Shown: in pieces, positions 41,755 to 51,160 of the stretch
Position numbering within the stretch: the first letter of the stretch is position 1
Layout: the number at the start of each line of letters is the position of its first letter
Origin: Pseudomonas paraversuta
GTDB lineage: Bacteria; Pseudomonadota; Gammaproteobacteria; Pseudomonadales; Pseudomonadaceae
Direction of reading: 5' to 3'
Assembly (NCBI RefSeq): GCF_904063065.1
Contig: NZ_CAJFCL010000003.1
Coordinates: 372,001-436,000 of the forward strand
DNA: 64,000 nt
Program-made: the position numbers and the translations under genes
Notes under the pieces: model-generated
Databases searched by the model: none
What the model was told of the DNA's origin: nothing
What the model saw: the letters and a program-made list of their open reading frames with translations, nothing else

Positions 41755-43076
41755 TGAGTATGCGACTGCGTTTGAGCCTGACCATCGGCTCGGCGTTCGT
41801 GCTGGTCTGGGCCCTGGCCGCCGCCTGGATGCTCAGCGACCTGCGTCAACAAATGATGTTCTCCCTTGATCAGCGGCTGGTGGCATCGGCGCGGATGGTG
41901 GCGGGGTTGCTGGAGCAGCTGCCGCAATTACCGGTCAAAGGCGAGGGCACCCATTTCAGCGCTGAACAACTGACCATCCCGGGTGGCATGGCCTGTCAGG
42001 TCAGCTCCCTGCGCGGCGAGATTCTGGCCCGCAGCCACAACAATCCGGACCAGCCAATGCAGTCCGAGGCGGCCGGTTTCCATGATCAGGTCATCGATGG
42101 TGCCGTGTGGCGCACTTTCACCCTGGACCGCGGCGATGTACGCATCACCACCGCTGACCGTCAGGTCGAACGCGAAGCGCTGAACCTCTCGGTATTGCTT
42201 GCGGCCTCGGTGCCGGTGGGCATGGCGTTGATGGTTTGTCTGCTGTTGTTGTGGCTGGGTATCGGTCAGGGACTGGCGCCTCTCAAGCGCATGCGTGAAG
42301 CCTTGATGCGCCGCGATGCCGATTCGTTGCAGCCCTTGCAGATCGAACCGCTGCCCAGTGAACTTAAACCGCTGCTCGACTCCCAGAACCAGCTGTTGTC
42401 GCGCATCGCCAAAGCCATTGAGCGCGAGCGTCGCCTCACGGGGGATGCTGCCCATGAACTGCGCAGCCCGCTGACGGCGATCAAGACCCATCTGCAAGTG
42501 GCGCGCATGACCGAAGGCGCCGCGCGTGACAAGTCCCTGGCCCACGCTGAGGCCGCCACTGACCGCTTGCATCGAACCCTTGAACAATTGCTGCTGCTGG
42601 CGCGGGTGGAGGGCAGTTTGTCGTTCGATGACGGTGTGCTGTGTTCGGCCGAGCAGGTGGCACGCCTGGCCATCCACGATGCCGCGAGCGGGGCGGCCGA
42701 GCGCATTGACCTGCAACTGCCAGAAGGGTTGCCGGGCACGGCACTGGAGGTGCCTTCGGTACTGGCCATTGCCGCATTGCGCAACCTGTTGGACAACGCC
42801 CTGCGTCACACCCCGGCAGATACCCAGGTCGAACTGCAACTGCGGGTTGAGGGCCGCTCGGTGCATTTTGTGGTGCGCGACCACGGGCCGGGCATCCCCG
42901 CGGAAACCCTGCAACACATGACCCAGCGCTTCTGGCGCAATGGCAACAGCAACGGCTGTGGCCTGGGGCTGGCCATTGTGCAGGCGATCGTCGAGCGGTG
43001 TGGCGGCGACCTGAACTTCGACAGTCGACCGGACGGGTTGCGGGTTGACCTGCGGATGCCGTTGAAAATCCCTTGA
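41751..43076 (+). CDS. dsbS: Sensor histidine kinase, DsbS-like
   Basis: A 441-residue kinase with two membrane helices (~5-28 and ~145-170) bounding a periplasmic sensor loop. A HAMP-like linker follows. The H box is GDAAHELRSPLTAIKTH, the N box LRNLLDNALRHTP, and the G boxes VRDHGPGIP and GLGLAIV. The ATG overlaps the response-regulator stop by four bases. In P. aeruginosa the homologue senses Cu(I); the sensing residues cannot be confirmed here. Confidence 0.87.
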   Translation: MMSMRLRLSLTIGSAFVLVWALAAAWMLSDLRQQMMFSLDQRLVASARMVAGLLEQLPQLPVKGEGTHFSAEQLTIPGGMACQVSSLRGEILARSHNNPDQPMQSEAAGFHDQVIDGAVWRTFTLDRGDVRITTADRQVEREALNLSVLLAASVPVGMALMVCLLLLWLGIGQGLAPLKRMREALMRRDADSLQPLQIEPLPSELKPLLDSQNQLLSRIAKAIERERRLTGDAAHELRSPLTAIKTHLQVARMTEGAARDKSLAHAEAATDRLHRTLEQLLLLARVEGSLSFDDGVLCSAEQVARLAIHDAASGAAERIDLQLPEGLPGTALEVPSVLAIAALRNLLDNALRHTPADTQVELQLRVEGRSVHFVVRDHGPGIPAETLQHMTQRFWRNGNSNGCGLGLAIVQAIVERCGGDLNFDSRPDGLRVDLRMPLKIP

Positions 43077-43085
43077 GCTGACTAT

Positions 43086-43169
43086 GTGAGCCGGCTTGCC
43101 AGCGATATGGGCACCTCGGACTATCTGAACGTGCCGGTGACCCCATCACTGGCAAGCCAGCTCCCACAG
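43086..43169. repeat. REP pair after dsbS
   Basis: GTGAGCCGGCTTGCCAGCGAT (43087 onward) and CACTGGCAAGCCAGCTCCCAC (to 43168) are imperfect complements. This is the same class as the array at 8310-9185. Confidence 0.75.
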
Positions 43170-43190
43170 GGTAAGGGGCTGGCTTTTTTT
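43156..43190 (+). terminator. Terminator of dsbRS formed in part by a REP
   Basis: GCCAGCTCCC pairs with GGGGCTGGC (one bulge) and is followed by TTTTTTT. The left arm belongs to the REP. Confidence 0.7.
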
Positions 43191-43405
43191 CAAGGGTTTT
43201 ATTGATCTGAATCTTGTCGCTCAGCGATTTTTCTGGAACGATCCCTCCCTCCAATAAACGCCCGGGACAGCGCTTTAACAGGCGCTTGTGCAGTGTTTAA
43301 GACGCTGCCAAAGCATGCTCTCAGCCCTTCTTTCAGGCCGATAAACACCGTGTTTATCCGGTTTGCGGACCCCGTAAAAGACCAAGAACTCAAGGTAGAA
43401 AAACA

Positions 43406-44812
43406 ATGAAGGATTCAACGCTGAATCACCGACCGGACGGGGAGGAGCCTGAACTCAAACGCAGTCTGTCCAATCGTCATATCCAACTGATCGCCATTGG
43501 CGGTGCCATCGGCACCGGCCTGTTCATGGGCTCGGGTAAAACCATCAGCCTGGCCGGCCCCTCGATCATTTTTGTTTATATGATCATCGGCTTCATGCTG
43601 TTTTTCGTCATGCGCGCCATGGGCGAACTGCTGTTATCCAACCTCAATTACAAGTCCTTCATTGATTTTTCGGCCGACCTGCTGGGCCCCAGGGCCGGCT
43701 ATTTCACCGGCTGGACTTACTGGTTTTGCTGGATCGTGACAGGCATTGCCGATGTGATTGCGATTTCCGGCTATACCCAGTTCTGGTTCCCGGACATCCC
43801 GCTGTGGTTGCCGGCCATCGCTTGCGTGGCGCTGCTGCTGTCGTTGAATTTGATCACGGTGAAAATGTTCGGTGAACTGGAGTTCTGGTTTGCCATGATC
43901 AAGATCGTGGCCATTTGCGCGCTGGTCTGCACCGGCCTGTACATGGTGGTTACCGCTTTCCAGTCGCCGACCGGCAACACCGCCTCGGTGGCCAACCTGT
44001 GGAATGACGGCGGCATGTTCCCCCATGGCCTGATGGGCTTTTTCGCCGGGTTTCAGATTGCAGTCTTTGCTTTTGTCGGTATCGAGCTGGTGGGTACAAC
44101 TGCCGCCGAAACCAAGAACCCTGAACGCAACCTGCCACGGGCGATCAACTCAATTCCGCTGCGCATCATCATGTTTTATGTGTTCGCGCTGATTGCGATC
44201 CTGGCCGTTACCCCCTGGCGCGATGTGGTCGCCAACAAAAGCCCCTTCGTCGAACTCTTCATGCTCGCCGGCCTGCCTGCAGCCGCGGGCATCATCAACT
44301 TTGTGGTACTGACCTCTGCGGCTTCATCGGCCAACAGCGGGGTGTTCTCCACCAGTCGCATGCTGTTCGGCCTGGCGCTGGAGGGCGAAGCGCCGAGCAA
44401 GTTTAAAAATCTTTCCCGACGGGCAGTGCCCTCCAACGGTCTGATCTTTTCCTGCATCTGTTTGCTGGCGGGTGCGCTGGTGATCTATCTGGTGCCGAAC
44501 CTGATGGACGCGTTCACCTTGATCACCACCGTCTCGGCGACCCTGTTCATGTTTGTCTGGACCATGATCCTGCTGTCCTACCTGGCATATCGCAAAAAAA
44601 GCGATCACCTGCACCAGGCATCGCGCTACAAAATGCCGGGCGGCAAGTTGATGATCTGGGTTTGCCTGACCTTCTTTGTCTTCATCCTGGTACTGCTGGC
44701 CCTTGAGGACGACACCCGGCAGGCGCTGTATATGGTACCGGTATGGTTTGTGGTACTGGGCCTGGCCTACCGCTCTGTACGGCGCAACAAGATGCTGACC
44801 CAGGACCGCTAG
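43406..44812 (+). CDS. cycA: D-serine/D-alanine/glycine transporter
   Basis: A 468-residue amino acid permease of the APC superfamily with twelve helices. The N-terminus (LSNRHIQLIAIGGAIGTGLF) and FFAGFQIAVFAFVGIELVGT are close to E. coli CycA. It imports small neutral amino acids including D-alanine and glycine using the proton gradient. Its TAG stop shares the palindrome CTAG with the stop of convergent fpvF, leaving no room for a terminator between them. Confidence 0.93.
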   Translation: MKDSTLNHRPDGEEPELKRSLSNRHIQLIAIGGAIGTGLFMGSGKTISLAGPSIIFVYMIIGFMLFFVMRAMGELLLSNLNYKSFIDFSADLLGPRAGYFTGWTYWFCWIVTGIADVIAISGYTQFWFPDIPLWLPAIACVALLLSLNLITVKMFGELEFWFAMIKIVAICALVCTGLYMVVTAFQSPTGNTASVANLWNDGGMFPHGLMGFFAGFQIAVFAFVGIELVGTTAAETKNPERNLPRAINSIPLRIIMFYVFALIAILAVTPWRDVVANKSPFVELFMLAGLPAAAGIINFVVLTSAASSANSGVFSTSRMLFGLALEGEAPSKFKNLSRRAVPSNGLIFSCICLLAGALVIYLVPNLMDAFTLITTVSATLFMFVWTMILLSYLAYRKKSDHLHQASRYKMPGGKLMIWVCLTFFVFILVLLALEDDTRQALYMVPVWFVVLGLAYRSVRRNKMLTQDR

Positions 44813-45720
44813 TCTGCAGTCGTTGTCAGTACTTTCACAATTGCGTCGATGTTGCCTTGCAGTTCCGCCACCGGATCGGCGCCATCGGCGCTGACCACCA
44901 CCAGTTCACTGCCGCCTTCGGTCACCGCAGCCTGCAACGCTGCGGACGCCGGGCGGTGGTCCAGTACCAGGGCTACGTCATTGTCCTCAAGGGTCTGGCT
45001 CAAGGCCTTGAGTGCCTCGGGCGTCCATGGCTCATCGCCTTTGTGGTGTACCTCGACACGCTCCAGGTTGAGCCCGCCAATCAAGTACTCCAGGCGGTCC
45101 GACAAGCTCACCACGCTCAAGTTGTCGGCCCCGGCCAGTCTGGCTTCGCTATCGGCGCTGAGTTTGAGCAGACGCTGTTTGAGGCTCGCCAGATTGGCTT
45201 CAATTTGCCCTTTGGCGGACGGCGCCAGGCGCACCAGGTCTGCCGCGATAACGTCAGCCATTCGTCCCATATTGTTACTGGCCAGCCAGGGCTGACTGTT
45301 CAGCCCGTCGGGGTGATTGCCCGGCTGCAGGGCGATGCCTGGCAGGCTGCCGTCCACCGGGCGGGCGGCGTCGACCTCAACGATGCGGATATTGCTGCGC
45401 CGCGCCATGGGGTAGAGCGGGTCGTCGCTCCACACCGAGCGCAGACCGATCACCGCATCGGCATTGAGCGCCAGCTGGTGCAGGGCCGATGCGCCGCGAC
45501 CGCTGAAGTAAGCGCTTTGGCGACTGCCGGGCAAGTTGGCCGCCGCCGCCCGTTCCAGGGCGATGTCGCTGTCCTTGACCAGCAGTTGGCCCAGCCCGTA
45601 GGTAATCGGCAGGCTGGCGAGGATTCGCAGCGGCGCGCCGCTCGTGTCGGCCGCCTGCAGCGGGGTGCTGAGCAGGCCGGTGATGGCCAGTGCCAGAGTC
45701 AGTTTGCGTAGGCTAGACAT
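44809..45720 (-). CDS. fpvF: Periplasmic metal-binding protein FpvF
   Basis: A 303-residue cluster A-I (ZnuA-like) solute-binding protein with a signal peptide (LRKLTLALAITGLLSTPLQA). It is the second binding protein of the operon, after FpvC. In P. aeruginosa FpvC and FpvF bind each other and ferripyoverdine, keeping iron release organised. Its ATG directly follows the fpvE stop. Last gene of the operon. Confidence 0.85.
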   Translation of the reverse strand: MSSLRKLTLALAITGLLSTPLQAADTSGAPLRILASLPITYGLGQLLVKDSDIALERAAAANLPGSRQSAYFSGRGASALHQLALNADAVIGLRSVWSDDPLYPMARRSNIRIVEVDAARPVDGSLPGIALQPGNHPDGLNSQPWLASNNMGRMADVIAADLVRLAPSAKGQIEANLASLKQRLLKLSADSEARLAGADNLSVVSLSDRLEYLIGGLNLERVEVHHKGDEPWTPEALKALSQTLEDNDVALVLDHRPASAALQAAVTEGGSELVVVSADGADPVAELQGNIDAIVKVLTTTAD

Positions 45721-46620
45721 TTATCCAATATTCCCTTTCAGGCTGGGTACCACGCCACGGGCGATGGCTGCCAGGGCGAAAGCAATACCGGCCACCAGAA
45801 TGATCGCGGCGCCGGACGGAATGGGCAGGTCGAACACGATGGGCAGCAAGATGCCGCACAAGGTACTGAGGGTTGCGATCAACACCGAAATCCAGAAAAA
45901 GCCTTTCAGTGACTGGCTGAGCAAGCGTGCCGCCGCCGCCGGAATCACCAGCAGGGCGCCCACCAGAATGGCCCCGATCACCTTGACCGCTGCGACGGTA
46001 ATCAGGGTCACCAGAATCACGAACAGATAGTCCAGGGTCTTGACCGCCACCCCGCGCACGGCAGCCAGTTGCGGGTTGAAACTGGCGAGCATGATGCGGT
46101 TGTACAGCGTCAGACTCAGGCCAAGAACCAGCGCGCCGACTATGGCCAGCACCAGCAGATCGTTGCCGTTGACCGTCAATACCGAGCCAAACAACACGTT
46201 TTCGAGGATGTGCACGTTGATCTTGCCCGCCAGAATCAGCAGCAGGCTGGCACCCAGTGCCAGGGACACCGAGAGGAACACCCCGATCAGCGTGTCGGGG
46301 GCCAGGCCGGTGCGGTTGCGCAGGTAATTGAGTGAAATGCCGAACAGCAGGCAATAGCCGAACAGGCTGCCATAAGGGCCGGTATAGGGTTCGCCGAGCA
46401 ATATGCCGATGGCCACCCCCGTCAGCGCAGCATGGCCTACGGCTTCGGAGAAAAAGGCGAAACGCTTGACCACCACCAGCGTACCGAGGCCGCCCAGCAC
46501 CGGGCCGATCAGCAACCCGGCAAGCACGGCGTTGACCACAAAACCGTAGGCCAGAACCTCTGGCAGATACCCGGCCGAAGCCCAGCCCTGAACCATCACA
46601 CGGAATGCTTCGTAGCTCAT
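45721..46620 (-). CDS. fpvE: ABC permease FpvE
   Basis: A 299-residue metal permease of the ZnuB/MntB type with about eight helices (FVVNAVLAGLLIGPVLGGLG, AVGHAALTGVAIGILLGEP). It carries released iron across the inner membrane with FpvD. The ATG at 46620 overlaps the fpvD stop as TGATG and is preferred over the TTG one codon earlier. Confidence 0.9.
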   Translation of the reverse strand: MSYEAFRVMVQGWASAGYLPEVLAYGFVVNAVLAGLLIGPVLGGLGTLVVVKRFAFFSEAVGHAALTGVAIGILLGEPYTGPYGSLFGYCLLFGISLNYLRNRTGLAPDTLIGVFLSVSLALGASLLLILAGKINVHILENVLFGSVLTVNGNDLLVLAIVGALVLGLSLTLYNRIMLASFNPQLAAVRGVAVKTLDYLFVILVTLITVAAVKVIGAILVGALLVIPAAAARLLSQSLKGFFWISVLIATLSTLCGILLPIVFDLPIPSGAAIILVAGIAFALAAIARGVVPSLKGNIG

Positions 46621-47372
46621 CAAAGGGTGCTCCCGCGGGTTGCCGGATGGGTCGAAAACAGGCTCAGCAAGCGCTCCGGGCTGAGGGTTTGTTCCGGCGG
46701 GCCATCGAACAGCACCTGGCGATTAAGCCCGGTGACGCGATCGGCCAGACGCTTGACGGCCGCCAGGTCATGCTCGATCCACAGTACCGTCACCCCGCTG
46801 GCGCGCCAGTGCGCCAGCAAGCGTTCAAAGACCCGGGCCCCGGCTTCATCCAGGGCCGACATCGGTTCATCCAGAACCAGCAGTTGCGGGGCCGGAATCA
46901 GCCCCTGGGCCAACAACACGCGCTGGCGCTCACCACCGGACAACGCGCCCATGCGCCGCTTGCGCTTGTCCTGCATGCCCACTCGCTCCAGTGCCTCGCC
47001 AATGGCCGGAGCGACCTTGGGCGACAGTCCCATAAAGGCCGGGCGCCGCTGGCACATGGCAGCCATAAAGTCGTCGACGGTCATCGGCAAGCCGCGATCA
47101 AACTCCAGTGCCTGGGGCACGTAGCCGATCAGCCCCGGCTCACCGGGCCAGTTCAGGCCCAGGCGGCCCTGGTGCGGCATTTGCCCGAGCAGGGTTTTGA
47201 TCAGCGAGCTTTTGCCGCCGCCGTTGGGGCCGACCAGTGCATGCACGCTGGCGGGGCGAATGCTGAAGCTGACGTGGTCGAGGATCAGGGTGCGCCCCAG
47301 GGTCAGGGACACTTGATCAAACTCGATTCCGGGCCCGCTGGCGGTAACACTCAGGTGTTCGGCGGCACTCAT
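46620..47372 (-). CDS. fpvD: ABC ATPase FpvD
   Basis: A 250-residue ABC ATPase with Walker A GPNGGGKSS (serine in place of the usual final threonine), signature LSGGERQRV and Walker B LLVLDEPMSALD. It powers FpvE. It overlaps fpvC by four bases. Confidence 0.92.
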   Translation of the reverse strand: MSAAEHLSVTASGPGIEFDQVSLTLGRTLILDHVSFSIRPASVHALVGPNGGGKSSLIKTLLGQMPHQGRLGLNWPGEPGLIGYVPQALEFDRGLPMTVDDFMAAMCQRRPAFMGLSPKVAPAIGEALERVGMQDKRKRRMGALSGGERQRVLLAQGLIPAPQLLVLDEPMSALDEAGARVFERLLAHWRASGVTVLWIEHDLAAVKRLADRVTGLNRQVLFDGPPEQTLSPERLLSLFSTHPATRGSTL

Positions 47373-48301
47373 GCTCCGGCCTCCTGGATGGCCCTGACCA
47401 CGGTGTCGAGGTTACCGGTCATTTCTTTTTCGTACTTGTCGGCGCTGTAGTCGCCATAGGAAATATGCGACAGCGGGTACAGCCTGACCCCGGACTCGCG
47501 TTGAATGGTGTCGACATAGCTGGACGGGAAATCCATCTCGGAGAAGATCACTTTCACATCCAGATCCCGCAGTTGATCGATGGTTTTCTTCAGCTGGCTG
47601 GGGCTTGGCTCGATGCCGTGCGCCGGTTCGACCACGGCGGTGACTTCAAGGCCGAATTCGCGCAGCAGGTAGTCATAGGCGGCGTGCACCGTGGCCACCC
47701 GCAAGTCAGCGTTGGGTGCCTCGGTCAGCTTGGCCAGTGCGTCAGCGCGCATCTGGCGCAGGCGTTTGCCGTAGGCGCGGGCATTGGCGGTGTAGGTTTT
47801 GGCGTTGGCCGGGTCGAGCTTGCCCAGTTCGCGGGCGATGTTATTGACCTGAGCAATCGAGGCGCTGATCGAGAGGAAGGTGTGGGGGTTGACCACCTTG
47901 CCTGCGCCTCGCGCAGCGTTGCCGGTGGCGGCCAGCAGCGGCACATTCTGGTTGGCTTCGATGACCGCGATCTGGGGTTTTTCGCTGGCTGCAATCATGC
48001 GGTCGGCGAAGTCGTCATGCCCCACGCCATTGAGCACAATCACATCCAGTGTGCCGATGCGTTTGATGTCTTCGGCCCGGGGCTCATAGGCATGGGGGTT
48101 GAAACCGGCGGGAATCAGCGGCACCACTTCGGCCTTGTCGCCGACGATATTGGCCACGTAGCTGTAGTAGGGATGCAGGGTGATGCCGATGCGCAGCGGT
48201 TTGGCCAGCGGGGCGTCGGCAGCTGCCAGGGGGGTAATGCAAAAGGCCAACAGGCCGGCCAGCAGCAGGCTGCGGCGGCGCAAAACAGATGCAATGGACA
48301 T
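47369..48301 (-). CDS. fpvC: Periplasmic metal-binding protein FpvC
   Basis: A 310-residue ZnuA-type binding protein. A signal peptide (RRRSLLLAGLLAFCITPLAA) is followed by conserved metal-site histidines in ITLHPYYSY, FNPHAYEP, VNPHTFLS and TVHAAYDY. In P. aeruginosa FpvC is an iron chelator that takes iron after release from pyoverdine. The start at 48301 is selected by the signal peptide; the frame is open further upstream. Confidence 0.9.
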   Translation of the reverse strand: MSIASVLRRRSLLLAGLLAFCITPLAAADAPLAKPLRIGITLHPYYSYVANIVGDKAEVVPLIPAGFNPHAYEPRAEDIKRIGTLDVIVLNGVGHDDFADRMIAASEKPQIAVIEANQNVPLLAATGNAARGAGKVVNPHTFLSISASIAQVNNIARELGKLDPANAKTYTANARAYGKRLRQMRADALAKLTEAPNADLRVATVHAAYDYLLREFGLEVTAVVEPAHGIEPSPSQLKKTIDQLRDLDVKVIFSEMDFPSSYVDTIQRESGVRLYPLSHISYGDYSADKYEKEMTGNLDTVVRAIQEAGA

Positions 48302-48327
48302 GACAAGCCTCAGGTAAAACGGTGGGT

Positions 48328-48882
48328 TCAGTGCCGATGCTGGCGAGTAACCCCGGCATCGAACTGCGCGATCACTTGCTGCCAGCCGCTGCGGTTCAGG
48401 GCGGCATCGCTGAAGTCGGTCGGGGCGCTGGCGCCGGGCTTGCGGTTTAGCCACACATCCGGATCGGTGCCTATACGCAGCAAAAACGAGCCCGCCACCC
48501 CAGGGTCGGGACTGATGCCCAGATAGGCTTTATCCCCCAGCAATTGCCAGGCGTGGCTGCCCCGGCTGACGGAGCTGGCATCGATGGCAAAGGGCGCAAA
48601 GCCTTCTGCGCCCAGTTGCTCGGGTTGTGCCAGGGCGCCGGACTCTTCACTGAGCAGCAGAATCTCGTCCAGGGTCACTCGCAGGTCGGCGTAGATGCCC
48701 TGTTCGGCGGCGTTCAGATCCCGCCGTGCATCCAGCTGGTGGGCGGCCACTGCAGTCACTTCCAGGGATTCATGACGCCAGGCCACCACTGAGCCGGCCA
48801 CGACCAGAATCAGCAGGCACAAGAGCAACACATACAGGGTTTCATGCCCGGCCCCTTCGGGGCGTACGACTTGAGTAGTCAT
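48328..48882 (-). CDS. fpvK: Fpv system protein FpvK (DUF6162 type)
   Basis: A 184-residue protein with one N-terminal membrane helix (TLYVLLLCLLILVVAGSVVA) and a periplasmic domain. In P. aeruginosa FpvGHJK form an inner-membrane complex with the FpvG reductase. It overlaps fpvJ by four bases. Assignment is by operon position and general features. Confidence 0.82.
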   Translation of the reverse strand: MTTQVVRPEGAGHETLYVLLLCLLILVVAGSVVAWRHESLEVTAVAAHQLDARRDLNAAEQGIYADLRVTLDEILLLSEESGALAQPEQLGAEGFAPFAIDASSVSRGSHAWQLLGDKAYLGISPDPGVAGSFLLRIGTDPDVWLNRKPGASAPTDFSDAALNRSGWQQVIAQFDAGVTRQHRH

Positions 48883-49214
48883 GGGGTCTCGATATCGGCT
48901 TGATCGATTTCAACGATGTGCCCGGGTCCCGCGTCGAACAGCACGTAAAACTCGGCATCCGGGCGCTTGAAGGTCATGCTCGAGTCCGGCCCCAGCTTGC
49001 CCGGTACCAGGATGGTCTCGTCGTAGCCGATCACATCCAGGGTCACTCCCGGCGCGCCGCTGCCATCGGAAAACCCGCCGGTACAGCGGATTTGCCCGTC
49101 TTCGACGCTCTTGCACTCGCACATCGGGTTGTGGGCCAGGGCCTGGCCGCTGAGGCCCAGCAAAGCCAGGAGCCCGGCTGTCATGGCCGGGCGTATGAAC
49201 AGTCGCGAATTCAT
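48879..49214 (-). CDS. fpvJ: Fpv system periplasmic protein FpvJ
   Basis: A 111-residue secreted protein with a signal peptide (MTAGLLALLGLSGQALA) and three cysteines near the mature N-terminus (CECKS and RCTGG). It overlaps both neighbours (fpvH and fpvK) by four bases. Function is taken from the P. aeruginosa operon. Confidence 0.82.
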   Translation of the reverse strand: MNSRLFIRPAMTAGLLALLGLSGQALAHNPMCECKSVEDGQIRCTGGFSDGSGAPGVTLDVIGYDETILVPGKLGPDSSMTFKRPDAEFYVLFDAGPGHIVEIDQADIETP

Positions 49215-49753
49215 TGTTTAGCACCTCGTTGGGCCAGCCAGGCGATGGTTGCCGGGGAAGCCTGACTCAGGGGAATGGATGCCTGATGCATCGAGCCGTC
49301 CCACCCTTCAAGGGTGATCCACAGCTCGGCGTCGGCCCTGGTCCGCTCGGGGATCGGCAGCGTGGCGCCCATGCGATACGGCGTACCGAAGAAAATCACC
49401 CCGGCGGCCCGCAGGCTGCGCGGCTTGCCAATGCGCAGGTAAGCAGCCTTGACCTGATCGATGGAGCTGTCGCTCAGCGCCGCGTTAAAGCTCTTCATGT
49501 AGCCTGCCGGGCCATCGGGGCGCGGGCCTTCATTGCGCAGTTCAGCCAGTTGCAGGCTCCACGGCCCTACCTGCACCGTGCCCACGTCACGCTCGCCCAG
49601 GCCGCTGTCACCCCGGAACAGCGACGCATCGGCAAAGTATTTGGGCATAAATCCCAGCGGCACCAACAGCAGCAGGATGTTTATGTGAAAGCGCCATTTG
49701 TGCCACAGCCGGCTCAGGGTGGAAGGGGGCTGTGCAGTCACTGTCTTGCTCAT
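49211..49753 (-). CDS. fpvH: Fpv system protein FpvH
   Basis: A 180-residue protein with an N-terminal membrane helix (FHINILLLLVPLGFMPKYF) and a periplasmic domain. It overlaps fpvG and fpvJ by four bases each. It associates with FpvG in the iron-release complex in P. aeruginosa. Confidence 0.82.
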   Translation of the reverse strand: MSKTVTAQPPSTLSRLWHKWRFHINILLLLVPLGFMPKYFADASLFRGDSGLGERDVGTVQVGPWSLQLAELRNEGPRPDGPAGYMKSFNAALSDSSIDQVKAAYLRIGKPRSLRAAGVIFFGTPYRMGATLPIPERTRADAELWITLEGWDGSMHQASIPLSQASPATIAWLAQRGAKQ

Positions 49754-50958
49754 GCATTGGCCTCTGCGGGTTGTTTTTTATGGGGGCTGGCGGCCAGGCT
49801 TGCTGCCGGGCGCGGGGATTTATGGCTGCGTTTAAGGGCGTTGGCGGTGGCCAGTGCGGTCCGTTTGGTCCAGATCAGCAGGCCGCTCAACACCATCATG
49901 CTCAGCACCAGGCCGAAGAAGAACCAGATCAGCTTGACCCACAGGCCGCCGAAGTCGCCGGTGTGCAGCGGCCGCATCGACTCGGTTACCAGCTCCAGGC
50001 CGGAGCGGTCGGCGATCATCCGCGAGCCTTCAATCGCGCCGTTGTACGGGTTGATTTCGGCGGTCTGGAACAGCAGCGGATACCAGCCCGGGCCGCCCAC
50101 TTCAATATGGCCGTAGGCATTGCCCGGCAAGCTGACAAAGCTGGCTTCGAAGCCGGGAATTTTTTCGGCGGCAATCTTCACTGCCTGGTCGAGGCTGATC
50201 TGCGGTGCGGGCTGACCATTGGCCATGATCGGCACATCCTGGCGCGCCACCACGGGGGGGATGCCTTCCGTGGAGATGGAGATCTGGTTATCAAACAGAA
50301 AGGCCTGAATCAGGAACCACAGGCCGGTGATGGAAATCACTGCAATAAACCAGATCGACCAGACGCCGCACAGGCGATGGAAGTCGCCCCAGAAAATCCG
50401 TGCCCCATGTTTGAAGCGCAGATTGGGTTTGAAAAAACCTTTCCAGAACTTCTTGTAGACCACCAGCCCGGTCACCAGCGATGCCAGCAATGGCAGGCCG
50501 AGAAACGACACCAGGTACCAGCCCCAGCTGTAGCCATTGGTAAAGGGCACCAGCCACCAGCCGTGCAGGGCCCGGGTGAATTGTTTGAAGTTGAAACTCG
50601 GGCTTTCGCCCTGGATGGCGCCGGTGTACGGGTTGATGTACAACGAAGGCGAGCGCCCGTCCGGGTAGACCACGTCGGCCACCAGTGCGAAATGCGATTC
50701 ATCGGGACGGCTGATGGACTGCACTGCCAGTTTCGGTTCGGCCTGGTGAATCGCGCTCAGTACCTGCTCGTAAGTGAGCAGTGGCGCATCATCTGACGGT
50801 TGGCTGGCGCGGGCTTCAGGGGTGGCCAGCCACACTATCTCCTGGCTGACTACGGCCAGGGTGCCGGTGACACAGACAATCAGGACAAAAAACCAGATGG
50901 GCAGGGTTAGCCAACTGTGGACCAGGAACCAGAGCTTTGAACGGGATTTTTTGGACAT
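49750..50958 (-). CDS. fpvG: PepSY membrane reductase FpvG
   Basis: A 402-residue PepSY-associated membrane protein with four helices (LTLPIWFFVLIVCVTGTLAV, WFIAVISITGLWFLI, LIWFFFGLVLSMMVLSGLLI). It reduces Fe3+ bound to pyoverdine in the periplasm, releasing Fe2+ and recycling pyoverdine. It is the first gene of the eight-gene operon fpvGHJKCDEF. I could not find an exact TAAAT-N16-CGT box upstream. Confidence 0.9.
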   Translation of the reverse strand: MSKKSRSKLWFLVHSWLTLPIWFFVLIVCVTGTLAVVSQEIVWLATPEARASQPSDDAPLLTYEQVLSAIHQAEPKLAVQSISRPDESHFALVADVVYPDGRSPSLYINPYTGAIQGESPSFNFKQFTRALHGWWLVPFTNGYSWGWYLVSFLGLPLLASLVTGLVVYKKFWKGFFKPNLRFKHGARIFWGDFHRLCGVWSIWFIAVISITGLWFLIQAFLFDNQISISTEGIPPVVARQDVPIMANGQPAPQISLDQAVKIAAEKIPGFEASFVSLPGNAYGHIEVGGPGWYPLLFQTAEINPYNGAIEGSRMIADRSGLELVTESMRPLHTGDFGGLWVKLIWFFFGLVLSMMVLSGLLIWTKRTALATANALKRSHKSPRPAASLAASPHKKQPAEANA

Positions 50959-51090
50959 GGGAAACGACTAACTCGCAGCTGGGCGGGTACTTGATCGCTA
51001 TTGAGAAGCGATTGCTTATCCATGTAGGACGGATGAGCCGCGGAAAACCCGAACCCCGAGTTGTAATAAATTATTTCTCCGGCCTCTTCC

Positions 51091-51148
51091 TGTAGCAGCG
51101 AGCCGTGTAAATGCCACTGAAGAGCTCGCGAGCAAGCTCGCTCCTACA
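51091..51148. repeat. REPIN between fpvG and the siderophore-interacting gene
   Basis: TGTAGCAGCGAGC faces AGCTCGCTCCTACA with a central GAGCTCGCGAGC segment. One base in the left arm (C for G) departs from the family. Confidence 0.8.
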
Positions 51149-51160
51149 GGTGTTTGGGGG

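Larger units (their letters stand above)
43077..43405. other. Gap between dsbS and cycA
   Basis: This 329-bp region holds a REP pair (43086-43169) and a terminator (43156-43190). The remainder presumably carries the cycA promoter. I see no gene. Confidence 0.65.

Noticed and set aside
50959..51090. Iron-starvation box upstream of fpvG
   Set aside because: I found only AT-rich sequence and no TAAAT-N16/17-CGT match on the minus strand.
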